NCBI GenBank assembly: GCA_019359545.1
Contig: JAHHHB010000061.1
Location: 1-41,428, forward strand
Reading direction: 5' to 3'
Length of the DNA stretch: 41,428 bases
Origin: Desmonostoc geniculatum HA4340-LM1
Lineage (GTDB): Bacteria; Cyanobacteriota; Cyanobacteriia; Cyanobacteriales; Nostocaceae
Below are positions 23,977 through 32,847 of this stretch, one piece after another; position 1 is the stretch's first letter, and each line of letters starts with the position of its first letter. Made by a program: the position numbers and the translations under genes. Below the pieces are notes generated by a model. It was not told where the DNA came from, made no database searches, and saw only the letters and a program-made list of their open reading frames with translations.

Positions 23977-25870
23977 TTACTCCTGAATTCTGAATTCTGA
24001 ATTCTGAATTCTACCCTCAATTGTCCACTGCCATTTTTGCTGTTGTGCATTCCATTTTACAGCGACTATTTCTGTTGGGGGATTGAGGCGATCGCCATTT
24101 TCCTGAAACTCAATATTTCCTGTAACTCCCTTCACTTGTTTTTTCTGTTCTTTGAAATATTTATTTATGCCGGGCCAGTAATGATTGACTATCTTTAATT
24201 TCACATTTTTCTAAAATTCTGAGAATTATTAATACTGAATCAAAAGCTGTTGCACTGCGCCAAGTTAAATTTTCTTCGCCCCATAATTGAGTGCCTATTT
24301 GACAAAAACGCTGCCCTAGTTGATTATCACTCTTACACCCGTTTTTCTGGCTGTGCCAATGCCAAGGAACACAAGCTATAATTTGACATTCTTCGGGATT
24401 GACTATATTGTATTGGCTTTGCTCGTCAATCCAATGTAAAACATTTTCATGATAAAAAGTTGCTGAACCAGCTATCAGACATTTATTCAGTTTTAATCGA
24501 CTAATCAGCCCAGCATTATCGAGAGAATTCGGTTCAATTCCTCCATCGGGAATGATGATAATAATCTCGACACCATCTTGTTTAATTTCTTCGAGATAAG
24601 CTTGAATATGATAGTATTTATCGCTAATATAATTACACTCTTTGATGAACATAAACTCTTCAGGATATTTTTCTAAAATATTTTGAACGCTGTTTTTATA
24701 TGAAGTACTATAACTACTATTTTTGTTATAGACAATAGCTACTTTTATTTTAATTTTACCTGCAAATTTTTCTATCAAGCAATGAGCTAATTGTGTTGCA
24801 TTAATATTATCTTGGGTAGTAAGTCTAAAAAAAGATAAGCTTTCCCCGCCAGATAAATGAGAAAGTTCATTAGATGTGCTACTAGTGTTTACTAAAACTA
24901 GTCCATTTTGAGAATAAAAATTTAGCGCTTTTTTAGTCATTTCACTTGAATAGTGACCGATGATAGCAATTAAGTTTAATTGTGGTGCTAAATGAACTAA
25001 ATTTTCTGCGGTTTGGTTATATGGAGCATATAAATTGTTAGGATCGTTGACAATCAAAATCCGCAATACTATTTGGTTATCTGTATGATTTAAGTTGAAA
25101 AATATATCCGGTTTAATATCATCTAAATTTATCTCTTTTTCTAAAGCGATTTTGTCAAAAGTGGGAAAATTTATTTGGAGTTGAATTTGAGCGATTCCTC
25201 GTAAAATTTCAGCAGCGACTTGACCTTGATTATGATAAAATGGCACGACCACAGCCAAAGTATATGTTTTGATTCTTTTCTGTTGTAAAAGAGATTCTTT
25301 ATATTCAATTAAACAATTATTAATGTAAATCAAAACTTCGGGATTACCTATATGATAAATTTCTCGTTCTTTTTTCCAAGCCCATATAAAGCACTTTAAT
25401 GCTTGATAATAAAGTCCTTGCTGATAAAATTTTGTTCCTTGGATTTGCAACTCTACGATATCTTGATTTGGAGGATAGAGAAAAATTTGTCTGCCAAAAC
25501 TTCCTTGAAAATTATCATTATTTAATTGAGGAGCAGTATTCAATTTATAGCCGCGATCGCAATGCAGTAATAAATTCAAAAGCTTGACCCAGTTACCAGC
25601 TATTTGCTCTTGGTCAAGTTCCATCAGTTCTGCGATTCTCGGATAAATATTATTACTCAATCTATCTCTAATTCTTTGTTCGGGTAAATTGAAGATTTTA
25701 GCGATGTGTTGTCGAGAGTTTCCCAATAGTGATTGACAAATAATTTCCTTATCTAGTTCACTTAGTTCTTTTTTATTTGAACCCGTTGCTAATTTTTCAA
25801 AAAACAGTTCGATATTAATATTTAGCTGTTCTATAACCTGCTGACAACTTTGGCACATAAGATATATCAT
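23977..25870 (-). pseudogene. HTH/periplasmic-binding-like receptor protein, frameshifted near its 3' end
   Basis: The main frame (24161-25870, 569 residues) starts MIYLMCQSCQQVIEQL. Residues 35-100 hold a helix-turn-helix-like domain (DKEIICQSLLGNSRQHIAKI, then FNLPEQRIRDRLSNNIYPRI) of a type seen at the N-terminus of cyanobacterial signalling proteins. After a helical linker, a type 1 periplasmic-binding fold begins at TYTLAVVVPFYHNQGQ and includes LIAIIGHYSSEMTKKALNFY. There is no signal peptide, so it would be cytoplasmic. The frame stops at 24161, but the next frame (23977-24204) continues with KGVTGNIEFQENGDRLNPP, the normal end of such domains. A one-base shift near 24170-24190 therefore separates them. 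A single-base sequencing error cannot be excluded. Confidence 0.78.
23984..24011. repeat. STRR (TGAATTC)4 at the end of the receptor gene
   Basis: Four perfect TGAATTC heptamers. On the minus strand they are translated as the last residues (RIQNSEFRIQE) of the shifted 3' frame, so the repeat has supplied a new C-terminus and stop codon. Confidence 0.9.
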
Positions 25871-25949
25871 CTCTTTTTGAAAATGATAATCTGATTTTCA
25901 GGTCAGCTAATGCTACAGGTGTGGAAAAAATTTCTATATGTGTTGATAA

Positions 25950-26066
25950 TTAGGTAACTTCCTGGATGAGGGGAATTAGAATTACAAATTCCGTACCTTG
26001 TCCAACAGTAGAAATACATTGTAATTTTCCCTGGCCTTGTACACAAAAAGTAATTAGCAATCCAAA
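25950..26066 (-). pseudogene. Histidine kinase C-terminal remnant
   Basis: The minus strand reads FGLLITFCVQGQGKLQCIST followed by VGQGTEFVILIPLIQEVT and a TAA at 25950. This matches the last part of a HATPase_c domain (the G2-box region, where kinases typically have GGxLxxxSxxGxGTxFxIxLP). Nothing upstream continues the kinase in any frame. It is a leftover of a deleted sensor kinase gene. Confidence 0.65.
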
Positions 26067-26360
26067 GGCCGGAATTACAAAAAACAAATGTAAAATACTC
26101 AGAGCGCGGGCGTTGCTGAATCAAGATATGAATTTACAATTTACGGGTATGTAGAGACGTAGCAATGCTACGTCTCTACAAGGATCGCGAAGCGCGATTG
26201 CGTGAGATAAAATTATGTGGTTCATTTACCTGAAAATCGCTGTAAACGGACAGGGAGTGACGTAAGACTAGCAACGATTAGCTAGTTACTGTGAACTGTC
26301 AAGTGTTTCCCCGCACCTTCAGGTCGATGAGTATGTCAAGTCCTCAATTGGTTCTAACTC
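26067..26360. other. Intergenic region upstream of the P450 gene
   Basis: Contains the palindrome at 26151-26179, a small GCGAAGCGC repeat after it, and the presumed P450 promoter. No gene or RNA is recognised. Confidence 0.4.
26151..26179. repeat. 29-bp palindrome of the GTAGAGACG family
   Basis: GTAGAGACGTAGCA and its reverse complement around a central base. It is the same family as 10365-10393 and 32950-32977, with paired core changes that keep the hairpin. Confidence 0.85.
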
Positions 26361-27587
26361 ATGTCATCACCAAGTAATTTAGGAGAAGACCGATACAATT
26401 TAACAGCTCCAGAAGTACTAGCCAATCCCTATCCTACTTATCGGCGTATTTTGTTAGAAGATCCTGTTTACTGGAGTGATTTTTTTGGGGGCTGGTATCT
26501 GATGCGCTATAAAGATGTTGCAGATGCTATGCAAGATAAACGGATTTCGGCCAAGCGTCCGCCGATTAGTAAATTACCACAATCAGAGCAACAAAACATA
26601 CTTCCCCTAATTGAAACTCTATCAAAATGGATTCTGTTTTGCGACCCCCCAGAACACACACGTCTGCGTGTACTGTTTAACAAAGCATTCACTCCTCGCA
26701 TCATTGACAGCATGGCAAAGCGAATTCAGACGCTAGTAGACGAACTAATAGATGGTGTCTATGAGCAGGGTCATCTAGATATTATTCATAATTTAGCTTA
26801 CCCAATGCCGGCAATCGTCATTGCCCAAATGCTTGGCGCTAATTCTGAAGACCACGAACAGTTTAAGAAATGGTCATCAGATTTGGCAAGATTTTTTGGT
26901 ATGTTCCGCATAAAGCCAGAAATTTTGACCAGTGCTAAACAAAGTATTCTCGAAATGAAAGAATACTTCCGCTACATCCTTGAACAACGTCGTCATACAC
27001 CCCAAGATGATCTCATGAGTAGCCTCATCTTCGCACAAGAAAAAGGAAATTCCCTCGATGACGACGAACTCTTATCAAATTGCGTTTTCTTAACTTTTGC
27101 AGGCCACGAAACTACCACTAACTTGATTGCTAACGGCTTACTTGCTTTACTCGAAAATCCTGAACAGATGCAAAAGTTAAAGGATGACCCCTCGCTAATC
27201 ACAACTACTGTAGAGGAGTTTTTACGCTATGATAGCCCAATACAACGGCAAGCCCGCATAGCGGTTACCGATCTCCAAATCGATGGCAAACAAATTAGCC
27301 AAGGACAACGCCTATTTTTAGTAATTGGTGCAGCTAACCGTGACCCTGAGCAATTCTTAAATCCTGACAAATTAGACATTACACGCCCCCAAAACCCACA
27401 CTTGGCATTTGGAAAAGGAACCCACTTTTGCTTGGGTGCAGCCCTTGGTAGGCTTGAGGCACAAATCGCCATAAACACCATTGTGCGCCGCTTTAGCGAT
27501 CTCCGGCTGGATACAGATCGAATTGAATGGCATGAAAACCCGTCGTTGCGAGGTATGAAATCAATGCCTGTAGCTTTCAATCCCTAA
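26361..27587 (+). CDS. Cytochrome P450 (bacterial soluble type)
   Basis: 408 residues, normal length for a soluble bacterial P450 with no membrane anchor. The I-helix oxygen-activation motif AGHETT is at 247-252, the K-helix ExxR is Glu286-Arg289 (EEFLR), and the heme-binding loop FGKGTHFCLGAALGRLE has the thiolate ligand Cys357. The C-helix motif HTRLRVLFNKAFTP is present. It inserts oxygen into an unknown substrate using an electron partner not encoded here. The closest resemblance is to CYP107-like enzymes of secondary metabolism. It stands 90 bp upstream of tmk, which is probably a chance neighbour. Confidence 0.93.
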   Translation: MSSPSNLGEDRYNLTAPEVLANPYPTYRRILLEDPVYWSDFFGGWYLMRYKDVADAMQDKRISAKRPPISKLPQSEQQNILPLIETLSKWILFCDPPEHTRLRVLFNKAFTPRIIDSMAKRIQTLVDELIDGVYEQGHLDIIHNLAYPMPAIVIAQMLGANSEDHEQFKKWSSDLARFFGMFRIKPEILTSAKQSILEMKEYFRYILEQRRHTPQDDLMSSLIFAQEKGNSLDDDELLSNCVFLTFAGHETTTNLIANGLLALLENPEQMQKLKDDPSLITTTVEEFLRYDSPIQRQARIAVTDLQIDGKQISQGQRLFLVIGAANRDPEQFLNPDKLDITRPQNPHLAFGKGTHFCLGAALGRLEAQIAINTIVRRFSDLRLDTDRIEWHENPSLRGMKSMPVAFNP

Positions 27588-27677
27588 AATGCTCCCCTAA
27601 TTGAAGTGAAACATCGCTCAGAGCGATCGCCATTGCAGGTTAGGATTTTACAGTCGGCGATTGTTGCAGCAAAAAGC

Positions 27678-28310
27678 ATGGGTGGGAAATTAATCGTATT
27701 TGAAGGGGTGGAAGGCTGCGGTAAAACCAGCCAAATACAGCTTTGTTGTCAGTGGTTGGAAAGTCTAGGTATTTCTGTGGTGGTAACTCGTGAACCAGGG
27801 GGAACAGAGTTAGGCTTAGACCTCCGGCGCTTGCTACTAGAAAAGGCAGAGGATAAACCAGTTGCCGAAGTGACGGAACTTTTGTTGTATGCTGCCGATA
27901 GATCCCAGCACGTTGAACAAGAACTTAAACCAAATCTGGCAGCTGGGAAATATATTTTATGCGATCGCTACACCGACTCTACCATTGCTTACCAAGGATA
28001 TGGTCGAGGTTTGAACATGAGTTTAATCAATCAGCTCAACTATATTGCCACCGGTGGCTTAGAAAGTGACCTAACCATTTGGCTGGATATCGATGTCGAG
28101 GTAGGACTGTCCCGCAAACGAGGAAGTGAAGTAGGGCTAGACCGCATTGAACAAGAGACAATTGCTTTTCATCGCCGCGTTCAGCAAGGCTACGCAGAGT
28201 TAGCAGCATCACATCCCTCACGAATTGTGCGGGTAGATGGTAGCTTGAGTAAACAAGCTGTACTAGAAATAATTCAAGGAATTTTGCGCGCACATCTTCA
28301 GATGATATGA
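27678..28310 (+). CDS. tmk: Thymidylate kinase
   Basis: 210 residues from the ATG at 27678. A GTG 72 bp upstream is possible, but its extension is not family-like. The P-loop is FEGVEGCGKTS (residues 8-18). The LCDRYTDSTIAYQGYGRG segment carries the DRY motif that contacts substrate, and TREPGGTELG is the dTMP-binding region. The enzyme phosphorylates dTMP to dTDP for DNA synthesis. The LID segment LSRKRGSEVGLDRIEQETI is present. No holB or other replication gene follows; a MAPEG gene does. Confidence 0.96.
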   Translation: MGGKLIVFEGVEGCGKTSQIQLCCQWLESLGISVVVTREPGGTELGLDLRRLLLEKAEDKPVAEVTELLLYAADRSQHVEQELKPNLAAGKYILCDRYTDSTIAYQGYGRGLNMSLINQLNYIATGGLESDLTIWLDIDVEVGLSRKRGSEVGLDRIEQETIAFHRRVQQGYAELAASHPSRIVRVDGSLSKQAVLEIIQGILRAHLQMI

Positions 28311-28370
28311 GTGTATCAAAAAATGAGAAAATTGTAGTTGCTGTTCAATGCTAAGGAATAAGTGACAGCT

Positions 28371-28802
28371 ATGTATACTTGGAAAATCTATGGAATAACT
28401 GTTGTTGCTCTATTTCTGAAAATGTTGGCTATTATCCTAATCCAAGTTAACACTCGGCGGAAGTCCAATAATTTTTCTACCCCAGAAGATGCTGCGACTT
28501 TTGGCAAAGGGGGAACTGGAGTTGTACAAGAGTCTCAATTACTCCAACGCGCCACTAAAACCCTCAACAATGATGGCGAAAATATTCCGATCTTCCTGTT
28601 TCTAGCTACTGCTTACGTTAACTTGGGCTGTTGGGAACAAGGCACCTTAATTTATTTTCCACTTTTTGTTTTGTCGCGCTTTGCCCATTCTATAGCTTTT
28701 CTGTGCGCCATGCAGCCGCTGAGGACTCGTGCTTATCAGCTAGGTCTTTCCGTGATGGTTGTTTTGTCTGGGCATATTCTGTGGACTGCCCTTTCAAAGT
28801 AA
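28371..28802 (+). CDS. MAPEG family membrane protein
   Basis: About 143 residues from the ATG at 28371; a GTG at 28362, 4 nt after AAGGA, would add three residues. Four membrane helices are visible: about 6-26, 60-83 (holding IPIFLFLATAYVNLG), 86-105 and 118-138. The loop containing NNDGENIPIFL corresponds to the MAPEG signature (ENxxxFL). MAPEG members include microsomal glutathione transferase and peroxidase enzymes and eicosanoid enzymes. In cyanobacteria a glutathione-dependent detoxification role is assumed. It follows tmk by 60 bp. Confidence 0.87.
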   Translation: MYTWKIYGITVVALFLKMLAIILIQVNTRRKSNNFSTPEDAATFGKGGTGVVQESQLLQRATKTLNNDGENIPIFLFLATAYVNLGCWEQGTLIYFPLFVLSRFAHSIAFLCAMQPLRTRAYQLGLSVMVVLSGHILWTALSK

Positions 28803-28971
28803 ATCGTGATTTGTGATTATGCTCTGGGGAATGCTGGCAGTCCATCTTGGTGAGAGATGCGTCTGCCCATGTGATTTTTCAGATTATGTGGAAAAACCAA
28901 CGCGAAATATAAACACCGAGCAAGCTTTCCTAGTAAGGAAGAGGAAAATTCAAAACCTCTCCCCTTGTAGC

Positions 28972-29103
28972 CTACGGTGTAAACACTAATCTCTCGACCT
29001 GCATCTTAATTGCATCGACCTGCATCTTAGTTGCATCGAAGAGCAAAAATTAACCTTCTTTACGTTATACAAAAACTCTAAATGACTTGTGCGTACACGG
29101 TAG
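28972..29103. mobile_element. Diverged MITE of the CTACGGTGTATACAC family
   Basis: Ends CTACGGTGTAAACACTA and CTTGTGCGTACACGGTAG are imperfect inverted repeats and resemble the element at 22723-22876. Flanks CCTTGTAGC and TCTTGTAAG look like a decayed target duplication. The interior has two tandem copies of TCGACCTGCATCTTARTTGC. It appears to be an old copy. Confidence 0.65.
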
Positions 29104-29145
29104 TCTTGTAAGAGAAGATTTTCCAGATCCTATGAAAAGTTAGGT

Positions 29146-29284
29146 CAATAGACTTCTTGCAAAAGTCCTTATTTTTACCTTATTCTTTGCGTCTTTGCGC
29201 CTTTGCGTGTTAGCGTTCGCGTAGCGTCTCGTAGAGAAGCGGGGCGTAGCCCGATAAAAACTTATTTATGCAAGAGGTCTATTG
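29146..29284. mobile_element. MITE-like element with CAATAGACTTCTTGCA ends
   Basis: 139 bp with ends CAATAGACTTCTTGCA and TGCAAGAGGTCTATTG (15 of 16 positions pair). The interior contains CTTTGCGTCTTTGCGCC and GTAGCGTCTCGTAGAGAAGC followed by GGGGCGTAGCCCG, all common intergenic phrases in Nostoc-type genomes. No coding capacity and no sure target duplication. Confidence 0.75.
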
Positions 29285-29495
29285 TCAAGAAGTAAAAATA
29301 ATTACCTTGTTGACCGTCAAACAACTATATATTTTTTCACTGAGTTACTTATACTTCCCCCAATTTGTTTATGTTTGATTTCTAAATTCCTCTTCTTTGT
29401 GGTTCAAACACATCTGTCTTCAGTAGGGTAAAACTCCAGATGTATATTTGATAAGGTTGCAAATGACACTGACTTAATTGCAATTGGAATTAAAG

Positions 29496-29987
29496 ATGAC
29501 ATACACGCAAACTGGCGATCCAACTATTCGGCAACATGTGCAAGCTTGGCAAAAATTAGATGTAGATCAACAGTTGGCTTTGTTTTGGTTTATCTATGAA
29601 GAAATAGGTAACTCAATTACTCCAGCCGCCCCCGGCGCTAGCACTGCTTCTTCAGAAATTGCTGAAGGTTTGTTTAATCAAGTTAATGAATTATCTCACG
29701 AACAACAATTAAAAATTCAGCGTGACTTGATTAACAAAGTCGATACCCAAATTTCCCGTCAATATGGTTCTTTGGGTGATACCACAAAGCTACTTTTTTG
29801 GTATCTATTAGCTGAAGGTATGGAAAATGGCACTATCATTCCTGTACCTGATGATTATCAGCTTTCCTCAGAATCTCAAGCCCTGTTTAGCAGAATTCAA
29901 GGGTTATCTTTTGAGCAACAGATTACTCTTTTCCGTGATTACGTTGCACCAATGGGTGCCGAACCAAAAGCAGGTGCAGAAATTTAG
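29496..29987 (+). CDS. Helical carotenoid protein (OCP N-terminal-domain family)
   Basis: 163 residues from the ATG at 29496; an in-frame TTG 18 bp upstream is less likely. The whole chain is an OCP N-terminal-domain homologue: QQLALFWFIYEEIGNSITPA, ISRQYGSLGDTTKLLFWYLL and LSFEQQITLFRDYVAPMG follow the all-helical OCP pattern, and the C-terminal NTF2 domain is absent. Such stand-alone HCPs bind a ketocarotenoid and mostly quench singlet oxygen, some also phycobilisomes. No OCP-CTD homologue or FRP gene is next to it. A hairpin about 50 bp downstream probably ends transcription. Confidence 0.92.
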   Translation: MTYTQTGDPTIRQHVQAWQKLDVDQQLALFWFIYEEIGNSITPAAPGASTASSEIAEGLFNQVNELSHEQQLKIQRDLINKVDTQISRQYGSLGDTTKLLFWYLLAEGMENGTIIPVPDDYQLSSESQALFSRIQGLSFEQQITLFRDYVAPMGAEPKAGAEI

Positions 29988-30038
29988 TAATTCGTAACTG
30001 AAATTTTGACTATTTTGCAGCTGGTATAAACAAACAAA

Positions 30039-30070
30039 CACAGAGTAAAAACTAAAACTCTTACTCTGTG
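30039..30070 (+). terminator. Probable terminator hairpin of the HCP gene
   Basis: A perfect 10-bp stem CACAGAGTAA and TTACTCTGTG around a 12-nt loop lies about 50 bp after the HCP stop. The downstream sequence is only moderately T-rich, so it may act as a 3'-stabilising hairpin rather than a strict terminator. Confidence 0.55.
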
Positions 30071-30597
30071 AATATCTATCTCTTTGCCTTAGTTGCACCC
30101 TAAAGTCGTAACGCCCTTTGTTTTGTATTCAATATATTAAAAGTAATTATAGCTAATTTCATCTGCCTTTTGGTTGGTTTAAATATGTTGATTCTAGATT
30201 AATCTTCTATTTTTTTATAGCTTTTTATTTACAATTAAAGTATCCGAACATTAATAGACACACGAGTAGGATAGTCAAAGTTTTTACGTTGATAATTAAA
30301 TCAATTTTTTCAAATTTAACACCAAATTACATTTACAATCAAGACAAAAATGTAAATAATTTACTAGTGTTTGGTATACTTCATAAAAGGGTTCAAGCGT
30401 GGAAGCAATCTTGGTCAGCTTTTAAGGGATTTAGTACCAGCGATCGCTACACATTCTTAGGCTTATTTTCTACCTCACATCTGATACAATGCTCAATATT
30501 TTGATCGATACATTACTAACAGAATTTGCCGCACATTACAGCAGTTTTCATGTATTTGAAACACATATGTCGTAGGGGCACAGCATTGCTGTGTCCC
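30071..30597. other. A+T-rich intergenic region
   Basis: About 530 bp. A 71-codon open frame (30289-30504) exists but has no ribosome-binding site, shows no recognisable family, and is rich in Asn/Lys/Phe as expected of A+T-rich non-coding DNA. I treat it as non-coding. Confidence 0.45.
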
Positions 30598-30686
30598 CAA
30601 TACGGTTTGGTTAAGGTTTTTTGATTAAAATTCTAAATTCTCAAGACGCGATAAATCGCGTCTGGTGACTTAACCGAACAGTATTG
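30598..30686. mobile_element. MITE of the CAATACGG family nested in a palindromic repeat
   Basis: 89 bp. The ends CAATACGGTTTGGTTAAG and (reverse complement) CAATACTGTTCGGTTAAG match in 16 of 18 positions, the same family as 11159-11295. Flanks GCTGTGTCCC and GCTGTGCCCC are a near-perfect 10-bp duplication. The outer sequence GTAGGGGCACAGCA plus TGCTGTGCCCCTAC is a split palindrome. The interior holds an AAGACGCGAT/ATCGCGTCT hairpin. Confidence 0.85.
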
Positions 30687-30805
30687 GCTGTGCCCCTACC
30701 ACGTGGTCTATTTACCTGAAAATTGCTGTAAGTTAAAGAATTATAAGTGATGAACGCTGGCTGTTGACTATTGACTGTTGACGGTTAACACTCATCAGTC
30801 AACGA

Positions 30806-32722
30806 TTAATCTTTTGTAATCACTCCTTGATAGCGACCTAGCGCAATTAAAGGAAAGTATTGTTGATACATGTGATACTTGAGATAAAAATGACAAGGAA
30901 AGCCAGTACCTGTAAAATCTGCTTCAAACCAAGTACCATCTGGCTGTTGAGTTGTCACAAGGTAGGCAATTCCTCGCTCAATAGCCTCAAGCGCTAATTT
31001 ACCAGTTGCTTCACCTGCTGCCAACAGACCAATTAAAGCCCAAGCAGTTTGAGATGCAGTACTGTTTCCTTTTCCTTTAAGGCTGGGATCGTCGTAGCTG
31101 CGACAAGTTTCGCCCCAACCGCCATCTGGGTTTTGACATCCCAATAACCAAGCTGCTCCCCGTTCTATATTGAGTTTATGCTTTTGAGGGTCAATCAATG
31201 CTAAGGCTGAGAGGACGCCACTAGTACCGTAGATGTAATTTACACCCCAACGACCAAACCAACAGCCTTCTGTTTCCTGTTCGCCCAGAAGATAAGTAAG
31301 CGATCGCTCTAAACTACCATTATCAATTGACAAATCACAAGCACCAAGCATTTCTATCACCCTAGCGGTAACATCTGCGGTGTTTGGGTCAATCATGGCT
31401 TTCAAGTCTCCATAGGGGATGGAGTTCAGCCAATCTTGGTCGTTGTCCAAATCAAAAGCAGCCCAACCGCCTGGTTTACACTGCATAGATGCAATCCATT
31501 TTAAGGCACGGGCGATCGCAACCTGTTTGATTTTTTCATTAGGCAATTTCGCTAGATGCAGCGCCATTACCACCACAGCCGAGTCATCGACATCAGGATA
31601 AAAGCGATTGTCAAACTCAAACGCCCAAGCCCCTGGTTTTCCCTGGCGATTTTTAACAGCCCAATCTCCATAGTCTAAAATTTGCTTTGACAGCAACCAT
31701 TCGCCAGCTCGCACCACAGCCGGATCGTCTGGTGCAAAACCAGAATCTACCAAAGCACGCATCGCCCAAGCTGTATCCCACACGGGTGAAATACAAGGCT
31801 GTACCCGGTAGCTGTCCTCTGTTTCGATCGCAAAATTATCAATTGCTCGCAACCCTCGTTCTACAATGGGGTCGTTTTGGTCATAACCCAGACACCGCAA
31901 AGCCAGCATGGAATTCAGCATCGCTGGAATAATGCCACCCCAGTCGCCTGTAACTTCTTGCCGTTCTAAAATCCATTTTTCGGCAGCTTTGATGCCTTCT
32001 TGGCGGAAAGGTACTAAATTCAGGTGTTCTGCCAACTTGAACCCATCATCGAGGGTGAGGAATAAATCTGTCCAATCGTTATTTCGGGGTAATCCCCACT
32101 GGACTCGATCCACACCTTCAACGTACAGTTCATCTAAGTTGATAGCTCCGTCAGTGAGAAAAATCGGTTTGCGATCGCATACAATCAACAGCGGTACTGT
32201 GCTGGAACGCGCCCAACTAGACATCTCGTAAATATTAACTGGAAAACCTTCGGGCAACAGCATTATCCAAGGTGGTAGCGAGGGAATACCACGCCAGTTG
32301 TAACAGCCAATCAAGGCTAGGTGCAACTTAGTAAAAATCCGAGTTTTGCTGATACCACCGCGTTGGAGAATAAACTTTCGCGCCCGAAGCATCGCCGGAT
32401 CGTTTGCTGGCACATCTAGCAGTCTCAGCGCCATGTAGGCTTCAACTGAAGTACTAAGTTCTCCCCCATCACCATAGAAAAGCTCCCAACCGCCATGCTC
32501 CCGTTGTTCTTGACGCAGGTAGTCTGCAACTTTGTGCAAAGGTCTTTTTTGGTCTGTTTCCCAAATCTTATGCAGCAGCACCACTTCAGCAGTGATGGTG
32601 ACATTGGATTCCAACTCTGCCCACCAGTAACCTGCCGGATTTTGAATTGAAAGCAGATATTCTTGGCTAGCTGCGATCGCAACTGCTACTTGCTTGACTT
32701 TTACCCTGTCTTGTGTTTGCAT
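30806..32722 (-). CDS. shc: Squalene-hopene cyclase
   Basis: 638 residues from the ATG at 32722 (MQTQDRVKVKQVA); an ATG 30 bp further upstream is possible. The catalytic acid motif DVDDSA (the DxDD class, about residues 377-380) protonates squalene. Several QW repeats are present, for example QCKPGGWAAF, QETEGCWFGRW, QNPDGGWGE and QQPDGTWFE, as is the WGVNYIYGT segment. The enzyme cyclises squalene to hopene or diplopterol at the membrane surface, the first committed step of hopanoid synthesis. The divergently transcribed neighbour at 32848 is hpnB, which supports the role. Confidence 0.97.
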   Translation of the reverse strand: MQTQDRVKVKQVAVAIAASQEYLLSIQNPAGYWWAELESNVTITAEVVLLHKIWETDQKRPLHKVADYLRQEQREHGGWELFYGDGGELSTSVEAYMALRLLDVPANDPAMLRARKFILQRGGISKTRIFTKLHLALIGCYNWRGIPSLPPWIMLLPEGFPVNIYEMSSWARSSTVPLLIVCDRKPIFLTDGAINLDELYVEGVDRVQWGLPRNNDWTDLFLTLDDGFKLAEHLNLVPFRQEGIKAAEKWILERQEVTGDWGGIIPAMLNSMLALRCLGYDQNDPIVERGLRAIDNFAIETEDSYRVQPCISPVWDTAWAMRALVDSGFAPDDPAVVRAGEWLLSKQILDYGDWAVKNRQGKPGAWAFEFDNRFYPDVDDSAVVVMALHLAKLPNEKIKQVAIARALKWIASMQCKPGGWAAFDLDNDQDWLNSIPYGDLKAMIDPNTADVTARVIEMLGACDLSIDNGSLERSLTYLLGEQETEGCWFGRWGVNYIYGTSGVLSALALIDPQKHKLNIERGAAWLLGCQNPDGGWGETCRSYDDPSLKGKGNSTASQTAWALIGLLAAGEATGKLALEAIERGIAYLVTTQQPDGTWFEADFTGTGFPCHFYLKYHMYQQYFPLIALGRYQGVITKD

Positions 32723-32847
32723 CAAATACCGTTCAACCTCAACACTCAACACTAGTTAACAACACGGTACTACAGGTGAAAAAAATTATTTTCCTTTATC
32801 AGTAGACATAGTATTCTGTCTGAGTCACTGAAAATTTGCAATAGGTC

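Larger units (their letters stand above)
28803..29495. other. Intergenic region with two MITE-like elements
   Basis: About 690 bp. It holds the diverged MITE at 28972-29103, the MITE at 29146-29284, and roughly 200 bp of A+T-rich sequence that should contain the promoter of the helical carotenoid protein gene. No coding frame is supported. Confidence 0.55.

Noticed and set aside
30289..30504. 71-codon plus-strand frame after the carotenoid protein
   Set aside because: No ribosome-binding site and Asn/Lys/Phe-rich composition as expected by chance in A+T-rich DNA.
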